A stretch of 18,770 nucleotides of DNA from Nitrospinota bacterium. Lineage in GTDB: Bacteria; Nitrospinota; Nitrospinia; UBA9942. A model generated the notes under the pieces. The model was not told where the DNA came from and ran no database searches. It saw only the letters and a program-made list of their open reading frames with translations. How positions within the stretch are numbered: position 1 is the stretch's first letter; every line of letters begins with the position of its first letter. This document shows positions 1 to 7,708 of the stretch, in pieces. Both the position numbers and the translations under genes were made by a program. Location: NCBI GenBank assembly GCA_003489165.1, contig DNJG01000122.1, forward strand, positions 1 to 18,770. Reading direction: 5' to 3'.

Positions 1-1106
1 GTTACCCAACCTTTTTCATTGCCTGTGACACGGAGGGGGGCAGTCAGCATTATGAATTGAACCCCTTCATGCTCTGCATGCTCTATCTCTTCTTTTCTCG
101 CAGGCATCTCATCTCTTGACCTTCTGTAAATTATATAGGCGTTCTCAGCACCAAGTCTGAGTGCTGTCCTGACAGAATCCATTGCCGTATTGCCACCGCC
201 TATAACGGCTACATTCTTGTATTTTTTGATTGGTGTATCGTATTCAGGGAAATTATATGCCCTCATCAGATTTGACCTTGTAAGAAATTCATTAGAAGAA
301 TATACACCGTTAAGGTTCTCACCTGGTATATTCATAAACTGTGGGAGTCCGGCACCATTTGCGAGAAAGACTGCATCATATCCATCCTTTTGAATTAGGT
401 CATCAACAGTCCTTATTCTGCCTATTACATGGTTTACCTTAAACTCAACCCCTATCTTTTTAAGGTAGTCCAATTCTCTTTCAACAATTGATTTTGGGAG
501 TCTGAATTCAGGTATGCCATAGACGAGAACGCCTCCTGCCTTGTGAAGCGCCTCAAAAATTGTTACCTCATGTCCCATTTGTATCAGGTCCCCTGCACAT
601 GCAAGCCCTGCAGGTCCCGAACCAATGATTGCCACCTTTTTTCCTGTCTTTGGTGCTATTTCTGGCATTTCAAATGTACCGTGTGCCGCCTCATAATCTG
701 CTACATATCTCTCAAGTCTTCCAATAGATACAGGTTTATCTTTTTTCCCTACAACGCATACCATCTCACACTGGTCTTCCTGAGGGCAAACCCTGCCGCA
801 GATGGCAGGAAGGAGGTTAGATTTCTTTATGACCTTTGCTGCGCCAAGCATATCGCCTTCTGAAACCTTTTTTATAAATTCAGGGATATTTATGTTGACA
901 GGACAACCATCAATGCATACAGGTTTTTTACACTGGATACATCTGATTGATTCATTTAGTGCAAATTCGGCTGTGAAGCCGTATGTAACTTCTTTGAAGT
1001 TCTTTGCCCTTTCATGAGGATCCTGCTCGGGCATTGGCTGCCTTGGGATTTTAGGTTTTTTCTTTTTTGGCGCCTCTTTTTCTTCTTCCTTTTTTTCTTC
1101 AGTCAT
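1..1106 (-). CDS. NfnB/GltD-like NAD(P)-binding FAD oxidoreductase, partial (3' end outside window)
   Basis: Read by hand from the minus strand: about 368 residues are open and run off the left edge. The start is ATG at 1106 behind a strong GGAGG at 1112-1116. A Lys/Glu/Pro-rich leader is followed by an N-terminal cysteine cluster (CIQCKKPVC, then GCP) typical of the FeS domain of GltD/NfnB proteins. An FAD Rossmann motif VAIIGSGPAG and a second NAD(P) motif VIGGGNTAMD follow. The gene lies 14 bp behind an NfnA/SudB-like gene, so the pair most likely forms NfnAB (NADH-dependent ferredoxin:NADP+ oxidoreductase) or the related sulfide dehydrogenase SudAB. A glutamate synthase small subunit is less likely because no large subunit is visible. 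The family is secure; the exact substrate is inferred. Confidence 0.85.
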   Translation of the reverse strand, partial: MTEEKKEEEKEAPKKKKPKIPRQPMPEQDPHERAKNFKEVTYGFTAEFALNESIRCIQCKKPVCIDGCPVNINIPEFIKKVSEGDMLGAAKVIKKSNLLPAICGRVCPQEDQCEMVCVVGKKDKPVSIGRLERYVADYEAAHGTFEMPEIAPKTGKKVAIIGSGPAGLACAGDLIQMGHEVTIFEALHKAGGVLVYGIPEFRLPKSIVERELDYLKKIGVEFKVNHVIGRIRTVDDLIQKDGYDAVFLANGAGLPQFMNIPGENLNGVYSSNEFLTRSNLMRAYNFPEYDTPIKKYKNVAVIGGGNTAMDSVRTALRLGAENAYIIYRRSRDEMPARKEEIEHAEHEGVQFIMLTAPLRVTGNEKGWV

Positions 1107-1120
1107 TTCTTACCTCCAAT

Positions 1121-1969
1121 TCATGCGGCACGACATGTGCCCTGCTGACACAATTCCTTTGCTACCTTTTCCTCATCCACATACTGTCTTAACCTTGCCA
1201 TCATCTCGTCAAAATTGACCTGATGACCATCAAATTCAGGACCATCAACACATACAAATTTTGTCTTGCCGCCGACTGTAACACGACAAGCCCCGCACAT
1301 TCCTGTCCCGTCTACCATAATGGTGTTGAGACTGGCAAATGTAAGTATTTTATGAGGCTCTGTCACTTTGCAGACCATCTTCATCATTATTGCAGGCCCT
1401 ATAGTTACGACAAGGTCAATCTTCATCCCCGATTCAATCATTGACTTTAATTCATCTGTTACAAATCCATGTCTTCCATAAGAGCCGTCATCTGTTGTTA
1501 TTCTGACTTCATTACTGCATTTCTTCATTAGGTCTTCGTATATAAGAATCTCCTTTGTCCTTGCACCGAGGATTGATATTACTAAATTTCCGGCATACTT
1601 TAATGCTTGTGCTATAGGATGAACAGGTGCGACACCGATGCCTCCACCTATACATACTACTGTTCCAAATTTTTCTATATGGGTTGGTTTTCCAAGAGGT
1701 CCTGCGAGGTCAAATATGTTATCTCCGACATTCAATTTGCCGAGTGTCATTGTGGTCTTGCCAACCTCCTGAAACAGTATATTAATAGTCCCTTTCTCAA
1801 TATTTTTATTAGAAATAGTTAATGGAATTCTTTCTCCGTTTTCCGATACTCTTAGTATTACAAACTGTCCTGCTTTATGTTTTTCGGCAATCCATGGTGC
1901 CTCAACAACAAATTCCTTTATTGCCGGTGCATCCTTCCACCAAACCTTTTTTTCAAGTATCTTGTTCAT
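1121..1969 (-). CDS. NfnA/SudB-like FAD/NAD-binding [2Fe-2S] subunit
   Basis: 282 residues, full length for the ferredoxin-NADP reductase-like small subunit of NfnAB, SudB and dihydroorotate dehydrogenase electron-transfer proteins. The FAD-binding motif RIPLT is at residues 47-51 and the pyridine-nucleotide loop GGGIGVAPV is at 108-116. A C-terminal [2Fe-2S] motif has D220, C225, C228 and C240. That one-Asp, three-Cys set matches what I recall for Thermotoga NfnA, which favours NfnA over PyrK. ATG at 1969 follows a G-rich Shine-Dalgarno (AGGGGGG). It sits between lpd and the NfnB-like gene, in one probable operon. Predicted role: NADH-side subunit of a cytoplasmic electron-bifurcating transhydrogenase balancing NADH, NADPH and ferredoxin. 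Sulfide dehydrogenase is the alternative. Confidence 0.85.
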   Translation of the reverse strand: MNKILEKKVWWKDAPAIKEFVVEAPWIAEKHKAGQFVILRVSENGERIPLTISNKNIEKGTINILFQEVGKTTMTLGKLNVGDNIFDLAGPLGKPTHIEKFGTVVCIGGGIGVAPVHPIAQALKYAGNLVISILGARTKEILIYEDLMKKCSNEVRITTDDGSYGRHGFVTDELKSMIESGMKIDLVVTIGPAIMMKMVCKVTEPHKILTFASLNTIMVDGTGMCGACRVTVGGKTKFVCVDGPEFDGHQVNFDEMMARLRQYVDEEKVAKELCQQGTCRAA

Positions 1970-1990
1970 TTGTAAAAATCCCCCTAAAAA

Positions 1991-2040
1991 TAGCGGTTAG
2001 CGATTAGCAATTAGTAAAAAACTAATCCCTAATCCCTGTA
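1991..2040. repeat. Palindromic heptamer element, GATTAGC/GATTAGG word
   Basis: The left arm has heptamers GGTTAGC, GATTAGC and AATTAGT. After an A5 loop the right arm has ACTAATC, CCTAATC and CCTGTAT. The innermost 6 bp pair perfectly, and the outer copies pair with one or two mismatches per unit. It fills the lpd-nfnA gap, and the lpd TAG stop (2031-2029) lies inside the right arm, so the last lpd residues are element-encoded. Confidence 0.7.
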
Positions 2041-3429
2041 TTTATGTATTGCCCTTTTATTAACATCTGCTGCTCCCTCCATCAATACCTCTGAATAGAC
2101 AGGGTGGGAGTGTATTGTATCTTCCAGTTCTCTTGATTTCATTCCCATTTTTATTGCAATTACTGCCTCATGTATTATTTCAGACGCATGAGCCCCTATA
2201 ATATGGACACCTAATATTTTATCTGTATTGGCATCACTTATGAATTTTACCATCCCTGAAATTTCACCGCTTGTATGAGCTCTTCCAAGACTTCTAAATT
2301 GAAAAGAGCCTACATTTATTTTTATACCTTTTTCTTTTGCCTCTCTCTCTTTTAAACCTGCACAACCTATGTTAGGCTCTGTAAATACAGTAGAAGGGAT
2401 TAGGGAATAATCCATTTTTTCTTTACCGCCTGCTGCGTTTTCTGCCGCAACAATTCCTTCCCTTGATGCCACATAGGCAAGCATTGCATTGCCTGTTACA
2501 TCGCCTGCCGCATAAATTCCAGATACAGAAGATTCCATTCTGTCATTAACCAGAATATTGCCTCTTTTTCCTATTTTTATTTCTGTTTTTTCAATTCCAA
2601 GCCCTGAGGTATTAAATCTCCTTCCCGCGGCTATCAGGAGTTTATCAGATTTTAATTCATTGCCATCAGACAGAGTAACTTTTACATTAGCATCATCCTT
2701 TAAAATTGTATCAACTTTTTTGTTTGTATATACCTTAATGCCCTTCTTTTTAAATTCCCTCTCAAGTGTTGATGAGATATCCTCATCCTCTGTCGGCATC
2801 AGATGAGACAACTGTTCCACTATGCTAACCTTTACATCAAAACTGCTAAAGATATGTGCAAACTCACAGCCGACAGCGCCTCCGCCAATAATTGTCAATG
2901 AATCGGGCAGATTTTTAATATCCAAAATTGAATCACTGTCAAAGATATACTCATTATCAACATGAATTCCCTTAATATCAGCAGGGCATGAGCCAACGGA
3001 GATAATGATATTATTACCTTTTATTTTTTCAGTATATCCATTTTCTTTATGATTTTCAATCAGGAAAGGTTCTTTAAGTTCAGCAGTCCCGTATTCAAGT
3101 TTAATATTATAATTTTTAAGTAGCGATTTTATTCCATTTATTCCGCCGTCAACGATTTTCTTCTTTCTCTCCTGTATTGCACTAAAATTTATATTTATAT
3201 TTTCGGCATCTATTCCAAAATCAGAAGCCCTTTTAATAGAATTAAATAAATTTGCAGATGCTATTATTGCCTTCGTTGGTATGCATCCCCTGTTCAGGCA
3301 AGTCCCTCCAATTTTATTCTTTTCAATTATGCAGACTTTTTTTTTAAGTTGTGCAGCCTTTATTGCCGCAATATATCCGGCTGGTCCCGCTCCTAAAATA
3401 ACTATATCAAATAGATTTGCTTCGCTCAT
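2029..3429 (-). CDS. lpdA: Dihydrolipoamide dehydrogenase (E3)
   Basis: 466 residues from ATG 3429, the normal length for the family. It oxidises protein-bound dihydrolipoamide with NAD+ for 2-oxoacid dehydrogenase complexes or the glycine cleavage system. The FAD motif ILGAGPAG is at 11-18. The redox disulfide motif GGTCLNRGC has C44 and C49. The NAD motif IIGGGAVG is mid-protein, and the catalytic dyad is H442/E447 in HSHPVYSE. The reading frame extends 31 residues upstream to a TTG at 3522, but that TTG overlaps the -10 of a good sigma70-type promoter. ATG 3429 also has GGAAAGG six bases upstream, so the shorter start is preferred. No lipoylated partner lies in the window. It is the first gene of a probable operon with the NfnAB-like pair. 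Confidence 0.9.
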   Translation of the reverse strand: MSEANLFDIVILGAGPAGYIAAIKAAQLKKKVCIIEKNKIGGTCLNRGCIPTKAIIASANLFNSIKRASDFGIDAENININFSAIQERKKKIVDGGINGIKSLLKNYNIKLEYGTAELKEPFLIENHKENGYTEKIKGNNIIISVGSCPADIKGIHVDNEYIFDSDSILDIKNLPDSLTIIGGGAVGCEFAHIFSSFDVKVSIVEQLSHLMPTEDEDISSTLEREFKKKGIKVYTNKKVDTILKDDANVKVTLSDGNELKSDKLLIAAGRRFNTSGLGIEKTEIKIGKRGNILVNDRMESSVSGIYAAGDVTGNAMLAYVASREGIVAAENAAGGKEKMDYSLIPSTVFTEPNIGCAGLKEREAKEKGIKINVGSFQFRSLGRAHTSGEISGMVKFISDANTDKILGVHIIGAHASEIIHEAVIAIKMGMKSRELEDTIHSHPVYSEVLMEGAADVNKRAIHKYRD

Positions 3430-3435
3430 TACATG

Positions 3436-3442
3436 CCTTTCC
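3436..3442 (-). promoter_or_regulatory. Ribosome binding site deciding the lpdA start
   Basis: The minus strand reads GGAAAGG, then six bases (CATGTA), then ATG at 3429. This selects the 466-residue start over the upstream TTG at 3522. Confidence 0.6.
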
Positions 3443-3521
3443 AAAGATGTTTCAGAAGGAGAAGAAGATTCTTTCTTCTCACTTTTTATATGCAACTCTT
3501 TAAATCCAAAAAGGTTTTTCA

Positions 3522-3550
3522 ATATAAATTATTGAGTAGTATCTTGTCAA
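3522..3550 (-). promoter_or_regulatory. Sigma70-type promoter for lpdA operon
   Basis: On the minus strand, TTGACA (3550-3545) is separated by exactly 17 bp from TTATAT (3527-3522). Transcription would start near 3515, leaving a leader of about 85 nt before ATG 3429. The TTG candidate start at 3522 falls in the -10 and so could not be translated from this promoter. Confidence 0.55.
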
Positions 3551-3607
3551 GATTTTTGAGTTTTTGTATTTTAAGTTAAAAATTTAACAATCTTCTAAAA
3601 GCTGAAA

Positions 3608-4609
3608 TTATTTTATTTTTACACCACTAGTATCTATCCGGTAATTTAAAACTCTTGCCCCTGTTTTTTTTAAGGCATTCTTTATATCCTCCTGCCTATA
3701 TGGTTCTGAGAAGAATATTACACACCCTCCGCCTCCAGCACCACAGACCTTTGCAGATATTGCACCATGTTTCTCTGCTACTGTTATTAATCTTTCTATT
3801 TGAGGTGTGGATACGCCTTTCCATAAATTTTTTCTGTTTCTCCACTCCTCTCCAATTAATCTTCCGAGCATCTTAAAATCTGAATTAATAACAGCAGGTT
3901 TCATTTTGTTTGCCGTCTTTCTTATGGATTCTAAATTTTTTAATATTTTTTTGCTGCCGTCAATGCGCCTCTTAAATATCTCCCAGTTATTTATGCCTGA
4001 ATTTCTTGAAGAGCCTGAATAACAAAGTGTGATTCGTTTTTCCAATTCTTTATAATCTATATTCACCCGTTCAGATTTTACACCTTCAATTGAGAGCTTA
4101 ATAAAATGAAGTCCTCCAAACATTGCAGGATAATAATCCTGCTCGCCTGTCGGTATGTTTATAACCTGTGCCTCTATATTTTTTGCAATGGTTATAATTT
4201 TTTTTCTTGAATATTTACTATTTGTAAGTTTATTTAATGCAAAACAGAGGGATATGTTCAGGGCTGAAGAGCCAGCAAGCCCTGCCCCTGAGGGCGATTC
4301 ACAGTCTGTCTCAATATATAGCCCTGATTTGGGTTTAAAAAAGTTTATCGATCTTGTTATAAGGGAAAGAGAGTGGTTATGCCTTATATCCTTTATTGAA
4401 TCAAATGATAATTTTTTTTTAAGGTCTATTGATTCTATTATTATCCTGCTGTCATTTCTTAGCTCAATTCTTGTCTTTGCATAGAGATTTATGGCGAGAT
4501 TTATGGTGGTGGCTGATTCATGGAATAGATATAATGGCCATATATCTATTGTCCCGCCGCATAGGTCTATTCGTGTAGGTGCTTGAGATTCAACAAGCTG
4601 ATAGCTCAT
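3608..4609 (-). CDS. GHMP-family sugar kinase (HddA-like)
   Basis: 333 residues with all three GHMP motifs. The N-terminal substrate motif APTRIDLCGGTID is at 10-22, the glycine-rich ATP loop PSGAGLAGSSA is at 106-116, and the C-terminal CGAGGGGC is at 289-296. The TGEQDYY segment (154-160) supplies the likely catalytic Asp158. The pattern recalls D-glycero-D-manno-heptose 7-phosphate kinase and related carbohydrate kinases more than mevalonate or homoserine kinases. The substrate cannot be assigned from sequence alone; a role in surface-polysaccharide sugar supply is a guess helped by the LPS-assembly neighbour. It follows lptE in the leuS operon. No clear Shine-Dalgarno precedes ATG 4609, and the start codon and first residues (MSYQL) lie in a palindromic heptamer element. 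Confidence 0.8.
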   Translation of the reverse strand: MSYQLVESQAPTRIDLCGGTIDIWPLYLFHESATTINLAINLYAKTRIELRNDSRIIIESIDLKKKLSFDSIKDIRHNHSLSLITRSINFFKPKSGLYIETDCESPSGAGLAGSSALNISLCFALNKLTNSKYSRKKIITIAKNIEAQVINIPTGEQDYYPAMFGGLHFIKLSIEGVKSERVNIDYKELEKRITLCYSGSSRNSGINNWEIFKRRIDGSKKILKNLESIRKTANKMKPAVINSDFKMLGRLIGEEWRNRKNLWKGVSTPQIERLITVAEKHGAISAKVCGAGGGGCVIFFSEPYRQEDIKNALKKTGARVLNYRIDTSGVKIK

Positions 4610-4655
4610 AGCTGACAGCTCATGGCTTTAATATGGACAATGAGCAATGAGCTAT
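4596..4655. repeat. Palindromic heptamer element, AGCTCAT word
   Basis: The left arm has AGCTGAT, AGCTCAT, AGCTGAC and AGCTCAT. The right arm (4640-4655) reads ATGAGCA, ATGAGCT, AT. It fills the lptE to GHMP-kinase gap and supplies the kinase start codon. Confidence 0.65.
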
Positions 4656-4665
4656 AAACTTCAGA

Positions 4666-5223
4666 TTAAAATCCTTCAACTACAATACTTACAATTTCTT
4701 GTGCTAATTTTTTTCCTGCCTGTCTTATTGCCTCAAGTCTATTTATATCTGCTTCTGTTACACTCTGTGATACCTTATAATCCCACTTTGTGTAAATCTC
4801 CTGTTGGAGAATAACATTATCTTTTTCCCTCTCCTCCAGTTTTATCATTACTCCTATCTCTACCCAGTATTCAGTTGCATTGTCCTTTGAGTCAAAGGCA
4901 ACAGGTTTAAGTGAATATTTTATTATCTCTCCATTCAGAATGAGGTCTGAATCTCTATCACCTATCATTTTTAATCTTCCGTCTTCTATAAACCCCTCTC
5001 TTATGCGGTTGGTTATCTCAAATTCAATATTCGGTTCTCCTGATTTATTCAGGAAGATTGGAATGGAGATGCTATTTAGATTTTGTGGTAGTGATGAAGT
5101 TTTGCCAACTAAACTGTAGCCGCAGGCAGGCAGATACAGAAGACAGATAACAGATAACAGAAGACAGAAAATAGGAAATAAAAGTCTGTCTTCTGTCTTC
5201 TGTCTTCTGTTTTCTGCAGTCAT
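4666..5223 (-). CDS. lptE: LptE-like LPS-assembly outer-membrane lipoprotein
   Basis: 185 residues. A lipoprotein signal peptide ends in the lipobox LPAC (Cys at residue 34), followed by GYSL. The body has the LptE/RlpB-type pattern: conserved SIPIFLNKS, an ITNRIREGF helix, then beta-rich strands. LptE plugs the LptD barrel that inserts LPS in the outer membrane. Gene order leuS-lptE supports the call, because many Gram-negative genomes keep lptE directly behind leuS. ATG 5223 overlaps the leuS TGA by 4 bp, and no Shine-Dalgarno is visible, so translation is probably coupled. The oddity is that the entire signal peptide (MTAENRRQKTEDR, then CLLLSVICLLY) is encoded by a palindromic heptamer element, and no other start codon lies between the element and the lipobox. 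Confidence 0.75.
   Translation of the reverse strand: MTAENRRQKTEDRLLFPIFCLLLSVICLLYLPACGYSLVGKTSSLPQNLNSISIPIFLNKSGEPNIEFEITNRIREGFIEDGRLKMIGDRDSDLILNGEIIKYSLKPVAFDSKDNATEYWVEIGVMIKLEEREKDNVILQQEIYTKWDYKVSQSVTEADINRLEAIRQAGKKLAQEIVSIVVEGF
5131..5219. repeat. Palindromic heptamer element, ACAGAAG/CTGTCTT word, inside lptE
   Basis: The left arm (about 5131-5172) has heptamers ACAGAAG, ACAGATA, ACAGATA, ACAGAAG and ACAGAAA. After an A/T loop the right arm (5184-5219) has CTGTCTT three times, CTGTTTT and CTG. It lies wholly inside the 5' end of lptE and encodes its signal peptide. Confidence 0.8.
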
Positions 5224-7694
5224 ATTACAATACTAACCAACTTCTTTGGCACCATTACAAACTTTTTAATCTCTTTATGGTCAGTCCACTCTTTAACTTT
5301 TATATCAGAAAGGACGGTATTCTTCAAATCATCATCGGAAATATCTGTATTTACAGTAAGCCTGCTCCTTACCTTCCCATTTATTTGAACTATAATAGTT
5401 ATCTCCTCTGATTTGATAAATTCTGGATTATAAGACGGCCAGGACTCTTTAATTACACTCCCTTTATTTCCCATCATCTCCCACATTTCCTCTACTATAT
5501 GGGGGGCAAAAGGTGAGAGGAGTATTATAAGAGTATTAACAGCCTTCCTGAATTCTGAATTCTGAATTCTGAATTCTGAATTCTGGTATAGTACATTTAC
5601 AAATTCCATAATAGCACTTATTGCAGTATTAAAATGAAACCTCTTTTCAATATCCTCAGTAACCTTTTTGATTGTAAGATGGGTAACCCTTCTTAATTCG
5701 GAATTCTGAATTTGGGATTCGGAATTGTCCTTTATTCCGCATTCTGCATTCCGCATTCTGCATTCAGTTACCAGTCTCCATACCCTGTTTAAAAACCTGT
5801 ATGCACCTTCAACACCATGGTCACTCCAGTCTAAATCTTTTTCAGGGGGAGAGGTGAATAATATAAATAAACGGGCGGTATCTGCACCATATTTATCAAT
5901 AATATCATCAGGGTCAACCACATTTCCCTTTGATTTTGACATCTTTGCACCATCTTTTACAACCATTCCTTGTGTTAGGAGGTTTGTGAAGGGCTCGTCA
6001 GTGCTTGCTAATCCAATATCGGCCATAAATTTTGTAAAAAATCGGGCATAGAGGAGATGGAGAACTGCATGCTCTATACCTCCAATATACTGGTCAACTG
6101 GCATCCAGTATTTCACTGCCTCATTTTTTACGGGGTAGTCATCATATCTTGGAGATGTATATCTGAGGAAATACCACGAAGAGCATATAAAGGTATCCAT
6201 TGTATCAGTTTCCCGTCTTGCATCATTTTTACACTTTGGACATTTTACTTTTATAAACTTTTCATTATTTACTAATGGAGATTTCCCATCAGTGGGGAAA
6301 TCAATATCTGTAGGCAGAATCACAGGGAGGTTTTCATAAGGGACAGGGGCAACTCCACAGGTATCACAATATATGACAGGAATAGGAGTTCCCCAGTATC
6401 TCTGTCTTGAAATCCCCCAATCCCTCAAACGGTAATTTACCGTTTTCTTCCCGATTTTATTATTCTTTAGATAATCGCCTATTTTGTCCAGAGCATCTTT
6501 GCTGTTTAGTCCATTAAATTGTCCTGAGTTTACCAGATACCCTTCACCAGCAAATGCCTCACTCATTGTTTTGGCATCAAGATTTTTATCAGGTGGATTT
6601 ATAACAACCCTGATTGACAGATTATATTTCCTTGCAAATTCAAAGTCTCTCTGGTCATGGGCAGGGACAGACATGATAGCACCGGTTCCATATTCTATCA
6701 GGACAAAATTTGCGAGATAGACCGGTATCTTTTCTTTGTTCATTGGGTTTATTGCATATCTTCCTGTGAACACCCCTTTTTTCTCTGTTTCTTCTGCGCT
6801 CCTCATTTTTTTATCTTCACTGGCAATTTCCTCTGCAAATTTTTTTACGGCATTCTCTTGTTTGGTTCCCCTCCCCAGTTCGGATGCCAATGGATGCTCT
6901 GGTGACATACACATAAATGTGGCACCAAAGAGGGTGTCCTGTCTTGTAGTAAAAATTTTTATAGCCTTATCAGAGTCTTCAACAGGGAAATCTACCTCTG
7001 TACCATAGCTCTTTCCTATCCAGTTTTTCTGCATGATTAAAACTCTCTCATTCCAGCCTGATGCCAGTTTTTCACAACCTTTTAAGAGTTTTTCTGCATA
7101 ATCTGTGATTTTTAAAAACCACCCTTCAATCTCCTTTTGTATGACAACAGATTCGCATCTCCAGCAAAGTCCATCCTCTACCTGTTCATTTGCAAGGACA
7201 GTCTGACAGGAGCTGCACCAGTTTACGAACCCCTTTTTTCTGTATGCAAGTCCTTTCTCAAACATTTTTAAGAAGAGCCACTGGCTCCACTTATAATATT
7301 TCGGATGGCATGTAGCTATCTCCCTTTCCCAGTCATAGCTCAAGCCAAGCATCTTCAATTGTTTTCTCATGTAGGCAATGTTATCCATTGTCCACTTTAC
7401 AGGATGGACACCATGTTTTATAGCTGCGTTTTCTGCAGGTAGTCCGAATGCGTCCCATCCCATAGGATGCAGGACATTATACCCCTGCATCTTCTTAAAC
7501 CTTGCAAAGACATCGCCAATCGTATAATTCCTCACATGCCCCATATGAATCTTTCCTGATGGATATGGAAACATCTCAAGGAGGTAATATTTCTTTTTTG
7601 ATGGGATTTCGTCTGACTTAAAAATCTTTTTTTCTTCCCATCTCTTCTGCCATTTAGATTCTATCTCTTTAAAATTATAAATATGTTCAGTCAT
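5220..7694 (-). CDS. leuS: Leucyl-tRNA synthetase
   Basis: 824 residues, the usual bacterial length. It charges tRNA-Leu in the cytoplasm. The class I HIGH motif appears as HMGH (50-53) in PYPSGKIHMGH. A zinc site is formed by CSSC (160-163) and CWRC (177-180). The CP1 editing domain is marked by TTRQDTLFGA (249-258) and GTGAIMSVPAHDQRDFEFA (336-354). KMSKS is at 584-588, followed by the anticodon-binding and C-terminal domains. Two in-frame insertions made of heptamer repeats sit in the anticodon-binding region, at about residues 645-667 and 704-716. The flanking family blocks, THLTIKKVTEDI and FHFNTAISAIMEFVN, are intact, so the enzyme is probably functional. No good Shine-Dalgarno precedes ATG 7694. 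The long leader carries nested hairpins, and the promoter is near 7868-7896. Confidence 0.97.
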   Translation of the reverse strand: MTEHIYNFKEIESKWQKRWEEKKIFKSDEIPSKKKYYLLEMFPYPSGKIHMGHVRNYTIGDVFARFKKMQGYNVLHPMGWDAFGLPAENAAIKHGVHPVKWTMDNIAYMRKQLKMLGLSYDWEREIATCHPKYYKWSQWLFLKMFEKGLAYRKKGFVNWCSSCQTVLANEQVEDGLCWRCESVVIQKEIEGWFLKITDYAEKLLKGCEKLASGWNERVLIMQKNWIGKSYGTEVDFPVEDSDKAIKIFTTRQDTLFGATFMCMSPEHPLASELGRGTKQENAVKKFAEEIASEDKKMRSAEETEKKGVFTGRYAINPMNKEKIPVYLANFVLIEYGTGAIMSVPAHDQRDFEFARKYNLSIRVVINPPDKNLDAKTMSEAFAGEGYLVNSGQFNGLNSKDALDKIGDYLKNNKIGKKTVNYRLRDWGISRQRYWGTPIPVIYCDTCGVAPVPYENLPVILPTDIDFPTDGKSPLVNNEKFIKVKCPKCKNDARRETDTMDTFICSSWYFLRYTSPRYDDYPVKNEAVKYWMPVDQYIGGIEHAVLHLLYARFFTKFMADIGLASTDEPFTNLLTQGMVVKDGAKMSKSKGNVVDPDDIIDKYGADTARLFILFTSPPEKDLDWSDHGVEGAYRFLNRVWRLVTECRMRNAECGIKDNSESQIQNSELRRVTHLTIKKVTEDIEKRFHFNTAISAIMEFVNVLYQNSEFRIQNSEFRKAVNTLIILLSPFAPHIVEEMWEMMGNKGSVIKESWPSYNPEFIKSEEITIIVQINGKVRSRLTVNTDISDDDLKNTVLSDIKVKEWTDHKEIKKFVMVPKKLVSIVI
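5550..5584. repeat. Five perfect GAATTCT heptamers inside leuS
   Basis: Five exact tandem copies of the 7-bp word (35 bp) lie inside the leuS reading frame. Three 7-bp units make seven codons, so the protein shows a heptapeptide repeat, QNSEFRIQNSEFR, between the FVNVLY and KAVNTL blocks. The word is its own near-palindrome (GAATTC), so one array can pair with itself. Confidence 0.9.
5694..5766. repeat. Heptamer element inside leuS, two words (AATTCGG-type and CTGCATT-type)
   Basis: One half carries AATTCGG, AATTCTG, AATTTGG and GATTCGG. The other carries CCGCATT, CTGCATT, CCGCATT and CTGCATT. In the leuS frame it reads ECRMRNAECGIK, then SESQIQNSEL. It replaces a loop just before the conserved THLTIKKVTEDI block and keeps the frame. 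The two halves carry different words, so it may be two elements side by side. Confidence 0.8.
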
Positions 7695-7708
7695 AAAAAA
7701 ATATAAAA

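Noticed and set aside
543..1017. Plus-strand open frames over the NfnB-like gene
   Set aside because: They are shadows of the minus-strand coding frame, with no family resemblance and low-complexity composition.
3430..3522. 31-residue N-terminal extension of Lpd from TTG
   Set aside because: The TTG overlaps the promoter -10. The family length and a Shine-Dalgarno support ATG 3429.
3551..3607. GTTAAA/TTTAAC hairpin as terminator of the GHMP kinase
   Set aside because: The stem is short and made almost only of A/T pairs, with no U-run after it on the minus strand.
5550..5584. CRISPR-like tandem repeat
   Set aside because: Copies are 7 bp, contiguous and without spacers, and they lie in a reading frame.
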